Source: an uncultured Pelagibacteraceae bacterium (lineage in GTDB: Bacteria; Pseudomonadota; Alphaproteobacteria; Pelagibacterales; Pelagibacteraceae). Taken from it: DNA of 64,000 nt. The stretch spans positions 247,063 through 311,062 of the forward strand of contig CACNQD010000002.1 in assembly GCA_902622545.1 (NCBI GenBank), read 5' to 3'. The notes beneath the pieces are model-generated. The model saw only the letters and a program-made list of their open reading frames with translations, had not been told where the DNA came from and ran no database searches. Positions within the stretch are counted from its first letter, which is position 1. Each line of letters begins with the position of its first letter. A program made the translations under genes and the position numbers. This document shows, in pieces, positions 17,829 through 26,104 of the stretch.

Positions 17829-18808
17829 TAATTTTTCACGAGATATTTAACTACTTTTTTAGTGAATGTTGGCAACATATAATTATTTAATTTTCTTTGA
17901 TCAATCCAAGTAGATGATGAATATTTATTCATATTTTTTAAATGTAGTATTTTTATATTCATATTCATATTAGACAATTTAATATTAAGACTTTTATTAA
18001 ATTTTTTAGGTTTATGTAGTTCTTCCATGGGAAAAATTCTTAGGTTTTTTAAAAAATTAAATTTAGTATTTTTTATTAATAAATATTTTTGATTTTTCTT
18101 ATAAACTTTGAGTAAAAAATATTTGTCTTTATATTTTTTTGAATTTTTTGTTAAATTAAAGTCTTTCTTTTTAAAAGATTTGCATTTTTTAGTTATAGGA
18201 CATTGGCAGCAAAGTGGGTTGGTAGGTTTACAAACTAAAGCACCAAACTCCATAAGTGCCTGAGCATAATCACTTGAACGGTTTGAAAATCCTAAAATAG
18301 ACTTTTTTTCAATTAAATTTTCTTTCTGAATTTCTTTTTCTTTTTTTAAATAAAGGTATCTTTTTATAATCCTTTCTACATTTCCATCTAGTGGAATATA
18401 TGGCTTATTAAATGCAATAGCTAAAATTGCATTAGCAGTATAATCTCCAATACCAGATAGTGATTTCAAATCGTCAAAATTATCAGGTATTACTCCATTA
18501 AAATTTTTAATTACAGACTGCGCTGCTTTCTTTAAGTTTCTTGCTCTTGAATAATATCCAAGACCTTCCCAAAGTTTAATTAGTTTTTTGTTATCAACAC
18601 TTGCAAGTTTTTTTATATTTGGAATTTCTTTAACAAATTTGTTAAAGTATGGAATTACGGTTGCTACTTGAGTTTGTTGCAACATAAATTCACTAATCAA
18701 CGTATTATACTGTCTTTTTTCTTTGGAAACATTTTTTCGCCATGGTAATGATCTTTTATTTAAATCATACCATTTCAGAATATTTTTTGTTACAAATGGA
18801 TCACTCAT
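17828..18808 (-). CDS. mutY: Adenine DNA glycosylase MutY
   Basis: Removes adenine mispaired with 8-oxoguanine. The HhH-GPD core shows LPWR (residues 21-24), the catalytic Glu40 in SEFMLQQTQV, the hairpin LSGIGDYTA and Asp141 in PLDGNV. The [4Fe-4S] loop has C193, C200, C203 and C209 with normal C-X6-C-X2-C-X5-C spacing. A divergent NUDIX-like C-terminal domain follows. I chose ATG 18808 over TTG 18814. That start codon is directly adjacent to the start codon of the divergent dciA at 18809, and neither has a Shine-Dalgarno sequence. Confidence 0.95.
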   Translation of the reverse strand: MSDPFVTKNILKWYDLNKRSLPWRKNVSKEKRQYNTLISEFMLQQTQVATVIPYFNKFVKEIPNIKKLASVDNKKLIKLWEGLGYYSRARNLKKAAQSVIKNFNGVIPDNFDDLKSLSGIGDYTANAILAIAFNKPYIPLDGNVERIIKRYLYLKKEKEIQKENLIEKKSILGFSNRSSDYAQALMEFGALVCKPTNPLCCQCPITKKCKSFKKKDFNLTKNSKKYKDKYFLLKVYKKNQKYLLIKNTKFNFLKNLRIFPMEELHKPKKFNKSLNIKLSNMNMNIKILHLKNMNKYSSSTWIDQRKLNNYMLPTFTKKVVKYLVKN

Positions 18809-19285
18809 ATGCAATTTAAAAAATATACTAAGCAGAGATTAGGGGGCATTCAAGGTCTAAGATCTTTTAAAGACACTTTGCCCACAAAAGTTCAAAAAAT
18901 CATAAATAAAAAAGGTAGTATATTTCCTGAAATATTAAATAATTGGAAATATATTGTAGGTAAAGAATTATTTGATAATTGTTATCCAAACAAATTTAAG
19001 AGTTCAAACAAAGTAAGAGGATCGACATTAGAAATTATGGTAAATAGAGGTAGTGAAGTGGATGTGGAGTATTCTAAAAAACAAATTATTAATAAATTAA
19101 ATTCAATTTTTGGTTATGTAGCGGTCGATAAAATAAAGATAATAACTTTTGAAAAAAATGAGAAAATTAATTTAGAAAAAAGTAAAAGTGCGTCAAAAAG
19201 AGATTTCTCAAAAAGTTTGAACGGCATTAAAAATGTAAATATTAAAAATGCTCTTAAAGAATTAATTAATTCATATAAAAAATAA
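18809..19285 (+). CDS. dciA: DUF721 / DciA-like replicative helicase operation protein
   Basis: DUF721 protein. The family includes DciA, which interacts with the replicative helicase DnaB and is widespread in bacteria lacking the phage-derived loaders DnaC/DnaI. A DUF721 core covers about residues 20-115, with the typical NNWKYIVGKELFDNCYPNKF-type stretch and a later RGSTLEIMVNRGSEVDVEYSK segment. The C-terminus is short and Lys/Ser-rich. The ATG at 18809 abuts the mutY start on the other strand. It heads a 12.4 kb co-directional run with the dsbA-like gene and smc. DciA identity is a family-level inference. Confidence 0.75.
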   Translation: MQFKKYTKQRLGGIQGLRSFKDTLPTKVQKIINKKGSIFPEILNNWKYIVGKELFDNCYPNKFKSSNKVRGSTLEIMVNRGSEVDVEYSKKQIINKLNSIFGYVAVDKIKIITFEKNEKINLEKSKSASKRDFSKSLNGIKNVNIKNALKELINSYKK

Positions 19286-19867
19286 ATGAAAAAAATAAAA
19301 ACTATATTATTATTTGTGTTTATTGCATTGTCTAATCCATCTTACGCTGAAACAATTAAGCCAATAATTGATGGAAATAGTAATGCAAAAATAAAACTTG
19401 TAGTTTATGAATCTTTAACATGTTCTTATTGTGCTAACTTTCATAAGAATGTTTATCCAGAATTAAAGAAAAATTTTATTGATGAGGGGATTATATCAAT
19501 TGAATATAAAAGTTTTCCATTAAATATTGCCGCTTTAAATGCTTCAAAGTTTGCACATTGTGAGAACGACGGAAATTCTCAATTACTTCACTTTTTATAT
19601 GATAACCAGAACGAATGGGCAAAAGGTTCGACAGCTGAAGAATATAATAAAAATCTAATCAAAGTTATTAAATCTGGAAACTTTAAAATTAACGAGCAAA
19701 AATGCTTGGAGAATAAATTATTAGAGGATCATATACTTAACGATCGAATCGAAGGGGTAAAAAGTTTTAATATAAACTCAACCCCTACTCTATTAATAAA
19801 TGGGAAAAAGTTCGAAAAATCACTTACATACAAAAATTTGAAAAAAGCTATAGAAAAACTATTATAG
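19286..19867 (+). CDS. Periplasmic DsbA-like thiol oxidoreductase
   Basis: Thioredoxin-fold protein with a Sec signal peptide (cleavage probably after SYA, residue 21). The active site is CSYC (C46, C49), not the CPHC of E. coli DsbA. A cis-proline loop is visible in the STPTLLING segment, and the DsbA helical insert lies between. Two further cysteines (in AHCEND and KCLENK) are present. Likely disulfide oxidase or isomerase in the periplasm. No DsbB partner lies in the window. It starts directly after the dciA stop and is 6 bp from smc; dciA-dsbA-smc is a familiar alphaproteobacterial order. Confidence 0.85.
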   Translation: MKKIKTILLFVFIALSNPSYAETIKPIIDGNSNAKIKLVVYESLTCSYCANFHKNVYPELKKNFIDEGIISIEYKSFPLNIAALNASKFAHCENDGNSQLLHFLYDNQNEWAKGSTAEEYNKNLIKVIKSGNFKINEQKCLENKLLEDHILNDRIEGVKSFNINSTPTLLINGKKFEKSLTYKNLKKAIEKLL

Positions 19868-19873
19868 TTTTTA

Positions 19874-22270
19874 ATGGAATTTAAAAAAATTCAATTAAAC
19901 GGTTTCAAATCATTTGCTGATAAAACCGATCTATTAATAGAAAATGGGCTCACGGGTATTGTTGGACCTAATGGTTGTGGAAAATCAAACATAGTAGAAT
20001 CCTTAAGATGGTGTATGGGAGAGACTTCTGCGAAGAGCATGAGAGGATCGGGAATGGAGGATGTAATATTCTCTGGCACTTCAAACAAACCATCAAAAAA
20101 TATTGCAGAAGTAACTTTAAATTTGCTTAATAATCACAATGAAGGTCCACATCAATATAAAAATACTCCTAGTATAGAAATAAAAAGAAAAATAGAAAAA
20201 GACAAAGGATCAAAATTTTCGATAAATGGCAAAGAAGTTCGGGCAAAGGATGCACAGATGTTTTTTGCTGACCTGTCGACTGGTGCTCATTCACCATCAC
20301 TGATAAGTCAAGGAAGAATAGGCTCATTAGTAACCGCAAAACCAAGTGACAGAAGAGCTATTTTGGAGGAGGCCGCAGGCATAGCTGGACTGCACGTAAG
20401 AAGACATGAAGCTGAAATTAGATTGAACGCTGCTGAAAATAATCTCAAAAGAGCTGATGAGTTAAGGAGACAACAGGAAAAACAATTAGCAAATTTACAA
20501 AAACAAGCAGAGGAGGCAAATAAATATAAAGTTATATCAAATGAAATAAAAAAAATAGAAGCTGGTCTATATTATCTCAAGCTTAAAGATATTGATAAAG
20601 AGATTAAACTAGAAAAAGAAATTAATGAGGACTCTGATAAAGAATTTGACAAATTCAATAATGAAATAGAAGATTTAAAAAATAAAATTCAAAATGAATT
20701 AAATAAAATTGACCCTATTAAACAAAAAAATTTTGAAAATCTCTCAAAAATACAAAGGTTAAATTTAGAATTAAAAAGCCTAGATGAAGAAAATATTAGA
20801 ATACAAGATGAAATAGAGAAACTTAATGAAAATCTTAACATTTTAGATCAAGATAAAGATCGAGAAAAAAGTATTATAATTGACGCTAACTCTAATGAGA
20901 AGAGAATAAAGGAAGAAAAAAAAGATTTAATTGAAATAGATTCTAAATATTATGAAACTGAAAAACAATCTTCGTCAGATTTAAAAGATTTTAAGAGTAA
21001 ACTAAATACAGAATTAGCTTCAATTAAAGATTTAATTATTTCAAATAAAAATGATGATGCGGTAATTGCTTTAGACAATTTCAAGAATACAATCGATGAA
21101 TACTGTGAAGTATATAGTAAAAATCAAAATATTAAAAAAGAGTCTGTAAAAAGATCAGAAAGAATACAAAATATTGATAAAGAAATAGAAAGTTGGAAAA
21201 ACCTTTTAAACAAATCAGAGATAACAATCAATAAATTAGAAGATAGAAAAAATAAAACACTTGATCAATTAAAAGGACTTGAGGCCAAACCAAAAGATCA
21301 AGCAGAAAAAAAAGGTCAATTAAATGAGAATCTTAGATTGTCAAATTTAGATAAAGAACAAAATGAAGTTATTATCAAAGAAAGCGAAGATAAATTATCA
21401 ATGTTGAATATTAATCTCAATGAAATTAAAGAAAATTCTATAGAGATAAGAGAGAGAAAAGCAAGTTCAACTGCAACAATTGATGGATTAAATAAGAGAA
21501 GATTAGATCTACTTGAGAGAATAGAAAATGAACTCAATTTGAATGAAAATAATATTCTTGAATTCTCGAACCTAGAATTAAATGAAGAGTTTCCTGATGC
21601 TGTAACGCAAGAAGAGTTGCTTGATAAGAAAAAACGAGAGAGAGATAAATTGGGATCTGTTAACTTAAGAGCGGATGAAGAAACTACGAAATATCAAGAT
21701 GAAATAAAAAAAATGGAAAAAGATAGATCAGATTTAGTGACTGCAATTACAAAATTAAAAGAAAGTATTAATGAATTAAATCAGAAAGGTAGAGAAAGGC
21801 TTATTGAGGCTTTTGAAAAAGTTAATAGAAAATTCAATCAAGTTTACACAAAACTTTTTAATGGTGGCAGCGCAAAACTAGAACTGATTGACTCTGATGA
21901 TCCGCTTGATGCAGGTTTAGAGATGCTTGTAAGTCCTCCAGGAAAAAGATTGCAATCAATAACATTATTGTCAGGTGGTGAACAAGCATTGACAGCCCTA
22001 TCTTTAATTTTTGCAGTTTTTTTAACAAACCCGGCTCCAATTTGTGTTTTAGATGAAGTTGATGCTCCTTTAGACGATGCTAACGTTACACGATTTTGTA
22101 ATTTACTAGAGGAACTTACAAAAATTACAAAGACAAAATTTGTGATTGTTACACACCACGCTTTAACAATGTCAAAAATGAACCGACTTTATGGTGTTAC
22201 AATGCCTGAAAAAGGTATTAGTCAGCTTGTTGCGGTTGACCTAGAGAAAGCCGAAAGCATGGTCGCTTAA
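19874..22270 (+). CDS. smc: Short chromosome-segregation SMC ATPase, no recognizable hinge
   Basis: SMC condenses and helps segregate the chromosome. The N-terminal head has Walker A GPNGCGKS (residues 31-38) and the Q-loop region SLISQGRIGSLVTAKP. The C-terminal head has the conserved LGSVNLRADE (from 593), signature SGGEQ (700-704), Walker B CVLDEVDAPLDD (from 724) and the H-loop THHALT. At 798 aa it is far shorter than the usual 1100-1200. The section between the heads (about 175-590) reads as charged coiled coil throughout, without the glycine-rich hinge of about 150 residues. The heads look intact. Confidence 0.92.
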   Translation: MEFKKIQLNGFKSFADKTDLLIENGLTGIVGPNGCGKSNIVESLRWCMGETSAKSMRGSGMEDVIFSGTSNKPSKNIAEVTLNLLNNHNEGPHQYKNTPSIEIKRKIEKDKGSKFSINGKEVRAKDAQMFFADLSTGAHSPSLISQGRIGSLVTAKPSDRRAILEEAAGIAGLHVRRHEAEIRLNAAENNLKRADELRRQQEKQLANLQKQAEEANKYKVISNEIKKIEAGLYYLKLKDIDKEIKLEKEINEDSDKEFDKFNNEIEDLKNKIQNELNKIDPIKQKNFENLSKIQRLNLELKSLDEENIRIQDEIEKLNENLNILDQDKDREKSIIIDANSNEKRIKEEKKDLIEIDSKYYETEKQSSSDLKDFKSKLNTELASIKDLIISNKNDDAVIALDNFKNTIDEYCEVYSKNQNIKKESVKRSERIQNIDKEIESWKNLLNKSEITINKLEDRKNKTLDQLKGLEAKPKDQAEKKGQLNENLRLSNLDKEQNEVIIKESEDKLSMLNINLNEIKENSIEIRERKASSTATIDGLNKRRLDLLERIENELNLNENNILEFSNLELNEEFPDAVTQEELLDKKKRERDKLGSVNLRADEETTKYQDEIKKMEKDRSDLVTAITKLKESINELNQKGRERLIEAFEKVNRKFNQVYTKLFNGGSAKLELIDSDDPLDAGLEMLVSPPGKRLQSITLLSGGEQALTALSLIFAVFLTNPAPICVLDEVDAPLDDANVTRFCNLLEELTKITKTKFVIVTHHALTMSKMNRLYGVTMPEKGISQLVAVDLEKAESMVA

Positions 22271-22540
22271 ATGAAAAGAGATGACGATCTAAAAATTCGC
22301 CTTAAAATTGCAAAAAAAAAAATTGCCCCTGAAAAAGATCCACCTGCACAGTCAAATTTGGGACAGGCTTTCAAAATGAGCACAGAGCTTGTTTCTGCTG
22401 TACTAGTTGGGACAATTATTGGGTTTATTTTAGACACTTGGTTTGATACTAAACCTTGGTTAATAATAATATTTTTTTTTGTGGGTGTCGTAGCAGGTAT
22501 AACCAATGTTATTAAGTCTGCAAAAAAAATACAAAAGTAA
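22271..22540 (+). CDS. atpI: F0F1 ATP synthase assembly protein AtpI/AtpZ-like
   Basis: Small membrane protein (89 aa) found at the head of F0 operons, thought to assist c-ring assembly or Mg handling. The N-terminal 30 residues are basic and soluble. Two membrane helices follow at about 42-58 and 64-80, with the conserved stretch GTIIGFILDTWFDTKPW between. It starts on the base after the smc stop and is followed after 5 bp by atpB. It is a typical small opener of an alphaproteobacterial F0 cluster. Confidence 0.88.
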   Translation: MKRDDDLKIRLKIAKKKIAPEKDPPAQSNLGQAFKMSTELVSAVLVGTIIGFILDTWFDTKPWLIIIFFFVGVVAGITNVIKSAKKIQK

Positions 22541-22545
22541 GATTT

Positions 22546-23280
22546 ATGGCTGCAAATCCGATGTACCAATTCAATGTCTATAGAATTGGACCTGAAATTA
22601 AAATAGGTGAAGTTGATATATCATTTACAAATGCTAGTTTGTTTATGGTTATTAGTACTCTTGCCATTCTGATTGTTTTTAATCTTGGGGCCAAAAAAAA
22701 ATCACTTATACCTGATAAAATTCAATTGTTATCCGAACTTAGCTATTCTTTTGTATCAAAGATGATCAGTGATACAGCAGGAGCAAAGGCAAAACCTTAT
22801 TTTGCATTTATATTTTCGTTATTTATGTTTGTATTATTTTGCAATATGTTCGGGATGATACCTTATTCATTTACAGTAACTAGTCATATTATAGTTACTT
22901 TTGTTTTAGCAGCCTTTATTTTTATAGGCGTAACTATTATTGGTTTCTTAAAACATGGCTTAGGATACTTAAAACTTTTTGTGCCTAGTGGTGTACCAAT
23001 CATTCTTTTACCTTTGATAGTTGTTATAGAAATAATATCATACCTAAGCAGACCAATTAGTTTATCAGTTAGATTATTTGCTAATATGATGGCTGGTCAC
23101 ACAATGATGAAGGTCTTCGGGGGTTTTGTAGTAAGTCTTGGTTTAGTGGGAGGTTGGCTTCCATTAGGCTTTTCTGTTGCATTAACAGGTTTGGAAATAT
23201 TAGTTGCTTTCCTTCAAGCTTATGTTTTTGCAATTTTAACATGTATCTATTTAAATGATGCATTAAATTTACACCATTAA
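22546..23280 (+). CDS. atpB: ATP synthase F0 subunit a
   Basis: Stator subunit of the proton channel. It is polytopic (5-6 helices) with the essential arginine in RPISLSVRLFANMMAGH near residues 171-187, and the C-terminal helix with EILVAFLQAYVFAILTCIYL. Length of 244 aa is normal. It is followed after 13 bp by atpE, whose ribosome-binding site lies in that gap. The F1 genes (atpHAGDC) are not in this window, which fits the separate F0 and F1 operons known in Alphaproteobacteria. Confidence 0.96.
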   Translation: MAANPMYQFNVYRIGPEIKIGEVDISFTNASLFMVISTLAILIVFNLGAKKKSLIPDKIQLLSELSYSFVSKMISDTAGAKAKPYFAFIFSLFMFVLFCNMFGMIPYSFTVTSHIIVTFVLAAFIFIGVTIIGFLKHGLGYLKLFVPSGVPIILLPLIVVIEIISYLSRPISLSVRLFANMMAGHTMMKVFGGFVVSLGLVGGWLPLGFSVALTGLEILVAFLQAYVFAILTCIYLNDALNLHH

Positions 23281-23281
23281 A

Positions 23282-23288
23282 AAGGAGG
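23282..23288 (+). promoter_or_regulatory. Strong Shine-Dalgarno site of atpE
   Basis: AAGGAGG lies 5 nt before the ATG at 23294. Most starts in this window show no such sequence because genes abut or overlap. A near-perfect site here fits the need for many copies of subunit c per enzyme. Confidence 0.8.
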
Positions 23289-23293
23289 AGAAT

Positions 23294-23521
23294 ATGGAAC
23301 TAGAAGCGGCAAAAATGATAGGAGCGGGTCTTGCAGCGATTGCATTGGCTGGTGCTGGAGTAGGTATCGGAATTATTTTTGGTAACTATTTATCTGGCGC
23401 AATGAGAAATCCATCTGCAGCCCAAAAACAGTTTCCTAATTTATTATTAGGTTTCGCTTTGGCTGAAGCTACAGGGCTTTTTGGACTTGTTGTTGCATTG
23501 ATTATTTTATTCGCATTTTAA
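23294..23521 (+). CDS. atpE: ATP synthase F0 subunit c
   Basis: Proteolipid that forms the rotating ring. The 75-aa chain has two membrane helices (about 10-33 and 50-73) joined by a polar loop with the conserved RNPSAAQKQFP region. The ion-binding glutamate is in ALAEATGLFG, and no extra sodium-site residues are evident, so proton coupling is likely. The gene has its own strong Shine-Dalgarno sequence, consistent with production in excess of its neighbours. Confidence 0.97.
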   Translation: MELEAAKMIGAGLAAIALAGAGVGIGIIFGNYLSGAMRNPSAAQKQFPNLLLGFALAEATGLFGLVVALIILFAF

Positions 23522-23530
23522 ATTAAGTTT

Positions 23531-24103
23531 GTGAAAAAAATAATAATTTACTTGTATGCACTTTTTAGCTTTAACTGTATTGCTAAAAGTGCTGAGACTG
23601 GGGGTATGCCCCAATTAAATCCAGAGTTTTGGATTTCTCAAATTTTTTGGTTAACCATTACCTTTGGGATTTTATTTATTATTTTATCTAAATTTATACT
23701 GCCAAAAATAAGAAATAATTTAGAGATAAGAAAATCACAAATTATGGAAAACATTGAGATTGCGGATAATCAAAAAACAAAAAGTGAAAATAATCTAAAG
23801 GAATATGATAAAATAATATCGGATGCTAAAGATAAAGCCAAAAAAACCTTTAATAGAGCAAAAGAAGAAATTCAATTAGATTTAGCTAAAGAAAGAGAAA
23901 AGATAGAGAGCGAACTTAATTCTGAAATTCAAGATGCTGAAAATGAGATAAAAGATCTAAAAAAATCATCTCCAGAAAAAATAAGTCTAATTGCTGTTGA
24001 TACTGCAGCCGAAATTATTCAAAAATTAATTGGGATAAAGGTAAATAAAAGTAACGTTTCAGCAATAGTTAACGAACAAGTCAAACTTATGAAGGGCAAA
24101 TAA
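23531..24103 (+). CDS. atpF': ATP synthase F0 subunit b'
   Basis: First of two b-type peripheral-stalk subunits, as in phototrophs and Alphaproteobacteria. It starts with GTG at 23531, just after the atpE stop. An N-terminal hydrophobic stretch (about 3-16) could be a signal or an extra helix. The membrane helix in FWISQIFWLTITFGILFIIL (about 32-51) is followed by a long charged coiled coil to about 150. Length is 190 aa. It overlaps atpF by one base. The b/b' split argues for a heterodimeric stalk. Confidence 0.92.
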   Translation: MKKIIIYLYALFSFNCIAKSAETGGMPQLNPEFWISQIFWLTITFGILFIILSKFILPKIRNNLEIRKSQIMENIEIADNQKTKSENNLKEYDKIISDAKDKAKKTFNRAKEEIQLDLAKEREKIESELNSEIQDAENEIKDLKKSSPEKISLIAVDTAAEIIQKLIGIKVNKSNVSAIVNEQVKLMKGK

Positions 24104-24603
24104 TGGTATTTGATGCAACTTTTTGGGTAGCAATATCTTTTATTATATTTTTTGGAGTTTTAATTTATTTAAAAGTACCTTTAAAAATAAACGAAAACCT
24201 AAATAAATTAATTTCCGACATAAAAAATGAACTTAATGAAAGTGAGAAATTAAGGAAAGAAACAAAAGTATTTTTAGATCAATCCCAATCAAAACTTAAT
24301 AGCGCTTCAGATGAAACAAAAGTTATAATAGATAATGCTAAGAAAGACGCTGATGCTATGGTTCAACAAATGAAAGATAAATTTAACAAATCTGCAGAAA
24401 TTAAAAAAAGATTGACTGAGGAAAAAATTACTCAAATGAAAGAACAGGCAATAAAAGAAATAAAAAATACCTCAATAGATATTGCGGTAACCTCCGTTGA
24501 AAAAATAATAAAAAATACAATAGATAAGTCTAAATTAGATAACATTTTCAAGCAAAATATTGATGAAAGTAAAGAAGCTCTAAAAAAATTAAAATCAAAC
24601 TAA
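24103..24603 (+). CDS. atpF: ATP synthase F0 subunit b
   Basis: Second peripheral-stalk subunit. It begins FDATFWVAISFIIFFGVLIY, the single membrane helix typical of subunit b, followed by a charged coiled coil of about 130 residues that dimerizes with b'. Length 166 aa is normal. It is the last ATP synthase gene in the cluster. The carotenoid gene crtI begins 43 bp downstream; I see no hairpin terminator in that gap, so read-through is possible. Confidence 0.93.
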   Translation: MVFDATFWVAISFIIFFGVLIYLKVPLKINENLNKLISDIKNELNESEKLRKETKVFLDQSQSKLNSASDETKVIIDNAKKDADAMVQQMKDKFNKSAEIKKRLTEEKITQMKEQAIKEIKNTSIDIAVTSVEKIIKNTIDKSKLDNIFKQNIDESKEALKKLKSN

Positions 24604-24646
24604 ATATTTTCTTACTTTCGAATTTAAAAAAATATAAATTAACAAT

Positions 24647-26104
24647 ATGAAAACTGTAATAGTTGGATCAGGATTTGGTGGTTTATCAGCTGCTTTGAGA
24701 CTTAAAGCTAAAGGACATGAAGTTACTTTAATTGAAAAACATAATGATTTAGGCGGTAGAGCAAGAGTTTTTGAAAAAAATGGTTTTAAATTTGATGCCG
24801 GGCCTACTGTAATTACAGCACCTTATTTGATTAATGAATTATTTCAATTGTTTGGAAAAAAGGCAGAAGATTATTTAAACATTAAACCATTGCAAACTTG
24901 GTACCAATTTGTATTCGAGGATGGTTATAAATTTGATTATTCTGGGGATGAGAAAGAAATGCAGAGACAAATCTCAGAAGTTTCTAATGAAGACGTAGAT
25001 GGCTATTTAGATCTAGTAAATTTTACTAAAAGAATTTTTGATAAAGGTTATATGGAACTTTCTGATGTACCTTTTAATAAACCTTATTTTATGCTGAAAC
25101 AAATTCCATCTTTGCTAAAACTAAAAAGTTATAAATCTGTTTACTCACTTGTTTCTTCATATGTCAAAAATGAAAAGCTAAGAAGAATATTTAGTATGCA
25201 TCCGCTTTTAGTAGGAGGGAACCCTTTTACAACAACATCTATATACGGATTAATATTATATCTTGAAAAAAAATGGGGAATTCACTACTCCATGGGTGGC
25301 ACAGGTAATATTGTTAAAGGGTTAGAAACTTTAATGATAGAAGAAAATATAAAAGTGATTAAAGGAGTAGAGGTTAAAAGAATTATTGAGGAAAATAAGA
25401 ATATAAAGGGTGTTGAATTAAATAACGGTGAAAAAATATTAGCAGATAATGTTGTTTGTAACGCTGATCCACCAGGGGTGTATGAAAAATTATTAAATAA
25501 AAAAAAAGGAAATTTATTTTTCAATTGGAAAAGAAATAGAATGGATTATTCAATGGGTTTGTTTGTTTATTATTTTGGAACAAAAAAAGTTTATAACGAT
25601 GTTGAACACCATACTATTAAATTTGGAAATAAGTACAAAGAACATCTTGATGACATATTTAATAAGAAAAAACTAAACGATGATATAAGTTATTATTTAC
25701 ATAGGCCAACTGCCACAGATAAATCAATGGCTCCTGAGGGAAATGATTGTTTTTATGTTTTAGTGCCTGTTCCAAATAATCAATCAAACATTGATTGGTC
25801 AATAGAAGGAGAGAAAATTAAAAAACTTGTAATAAGAAAAATGCAGAATGATTTATTACCAGATCTTGAAAAAAATATAGTTGAAGATTTTTATTTATCT
25901 CCTGATTATTTTGAATATGATTTAAATACAAAGTTTGGGTCAGGTTTTTCAATACAGCCGAAATTTACTCAATCTGCATACTTTCGTTTTCACAACAAGT
26001 CAGAAATTTACAAAGGATTATATTTCGTTGGCGCAGGCACTCATCCTGGTGCAGGAGTACCTGGTGTACTATCTTCTGCTAAAGTATTAGATAAAATATT
26101 GTAA
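24647..26104 (+). CDS. crtI: Phytoene desaturase
   Basis: FAD-dependent desaturase that converts phytoene to lycopene. The N-terminal FAD fold is VGSGFGGLSAALRLKAKGHE (residues about 4-23), followed by DLGGRARVF and FDAGPTVI. The C-terminal bacterial-type CrtI signature is the FVGAGTHPGAGVPGVLSSAK region. Length of 485 aa is typical. It is the first of the crtI-crtB-crtY-blh series and shares a base with crtB. The gene for GGPP synthase (crtE) is not in the window. Confidence 0.95.
   Translation: MKTVIVGSGFGGLSAALRLKAKGHEVTLIEKHNDLGGRARVFEKNGFKFDAGPTVITAPYLINELFQLFGKKAEDYLNIKPLQTWYQFVFEDGYKFDYSGDEKEMQRQISEVSNEDVDGYLDLVNFTKRIFDKGYMELSDVPFNKPYFMLKQIPSLLKLKSYKSVYSLVSSYVKNEKLRRIFSMHPLLVGGNPFTTTSIYGLILYLEKKWGIHYSMGGTGNIVKGLETLMIEENIKVIKGVEVKRIIEENKNIKGVELNNGEKILADNVVCNADPPGVYEKLLNKKKGNLFFNWKRNRMDYSMGLFVYYFGTKKVYNDVEHHTIKFGNKYKEHLDDIFNKKKLNDDISYYLHRPTATDKSMAPEGNDCFYVLVPVPNNQSNIDWSIEGEKIKKLVIRKMQNDLLPDLEKNIVEDFYLSPDYFEYDLNTKFGSGFSIQPKFTQSAYFRFHNKSEIYKGLYFVGAGTHPGAGVPGVLSSAKVLDKIL

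Noticed and set aside
22267..22569. 100-codon open frame antisense to atpI and the start of atpB
   Set aside because: The sense strand has well-recognised ATP synthase genes; the antisense frame has no family resemblance.
24604..24646. Possible terminator between atpF and crtI
   Set aside because: The 43 bp are AT-rich without a stable stem; no hairpin could be built.
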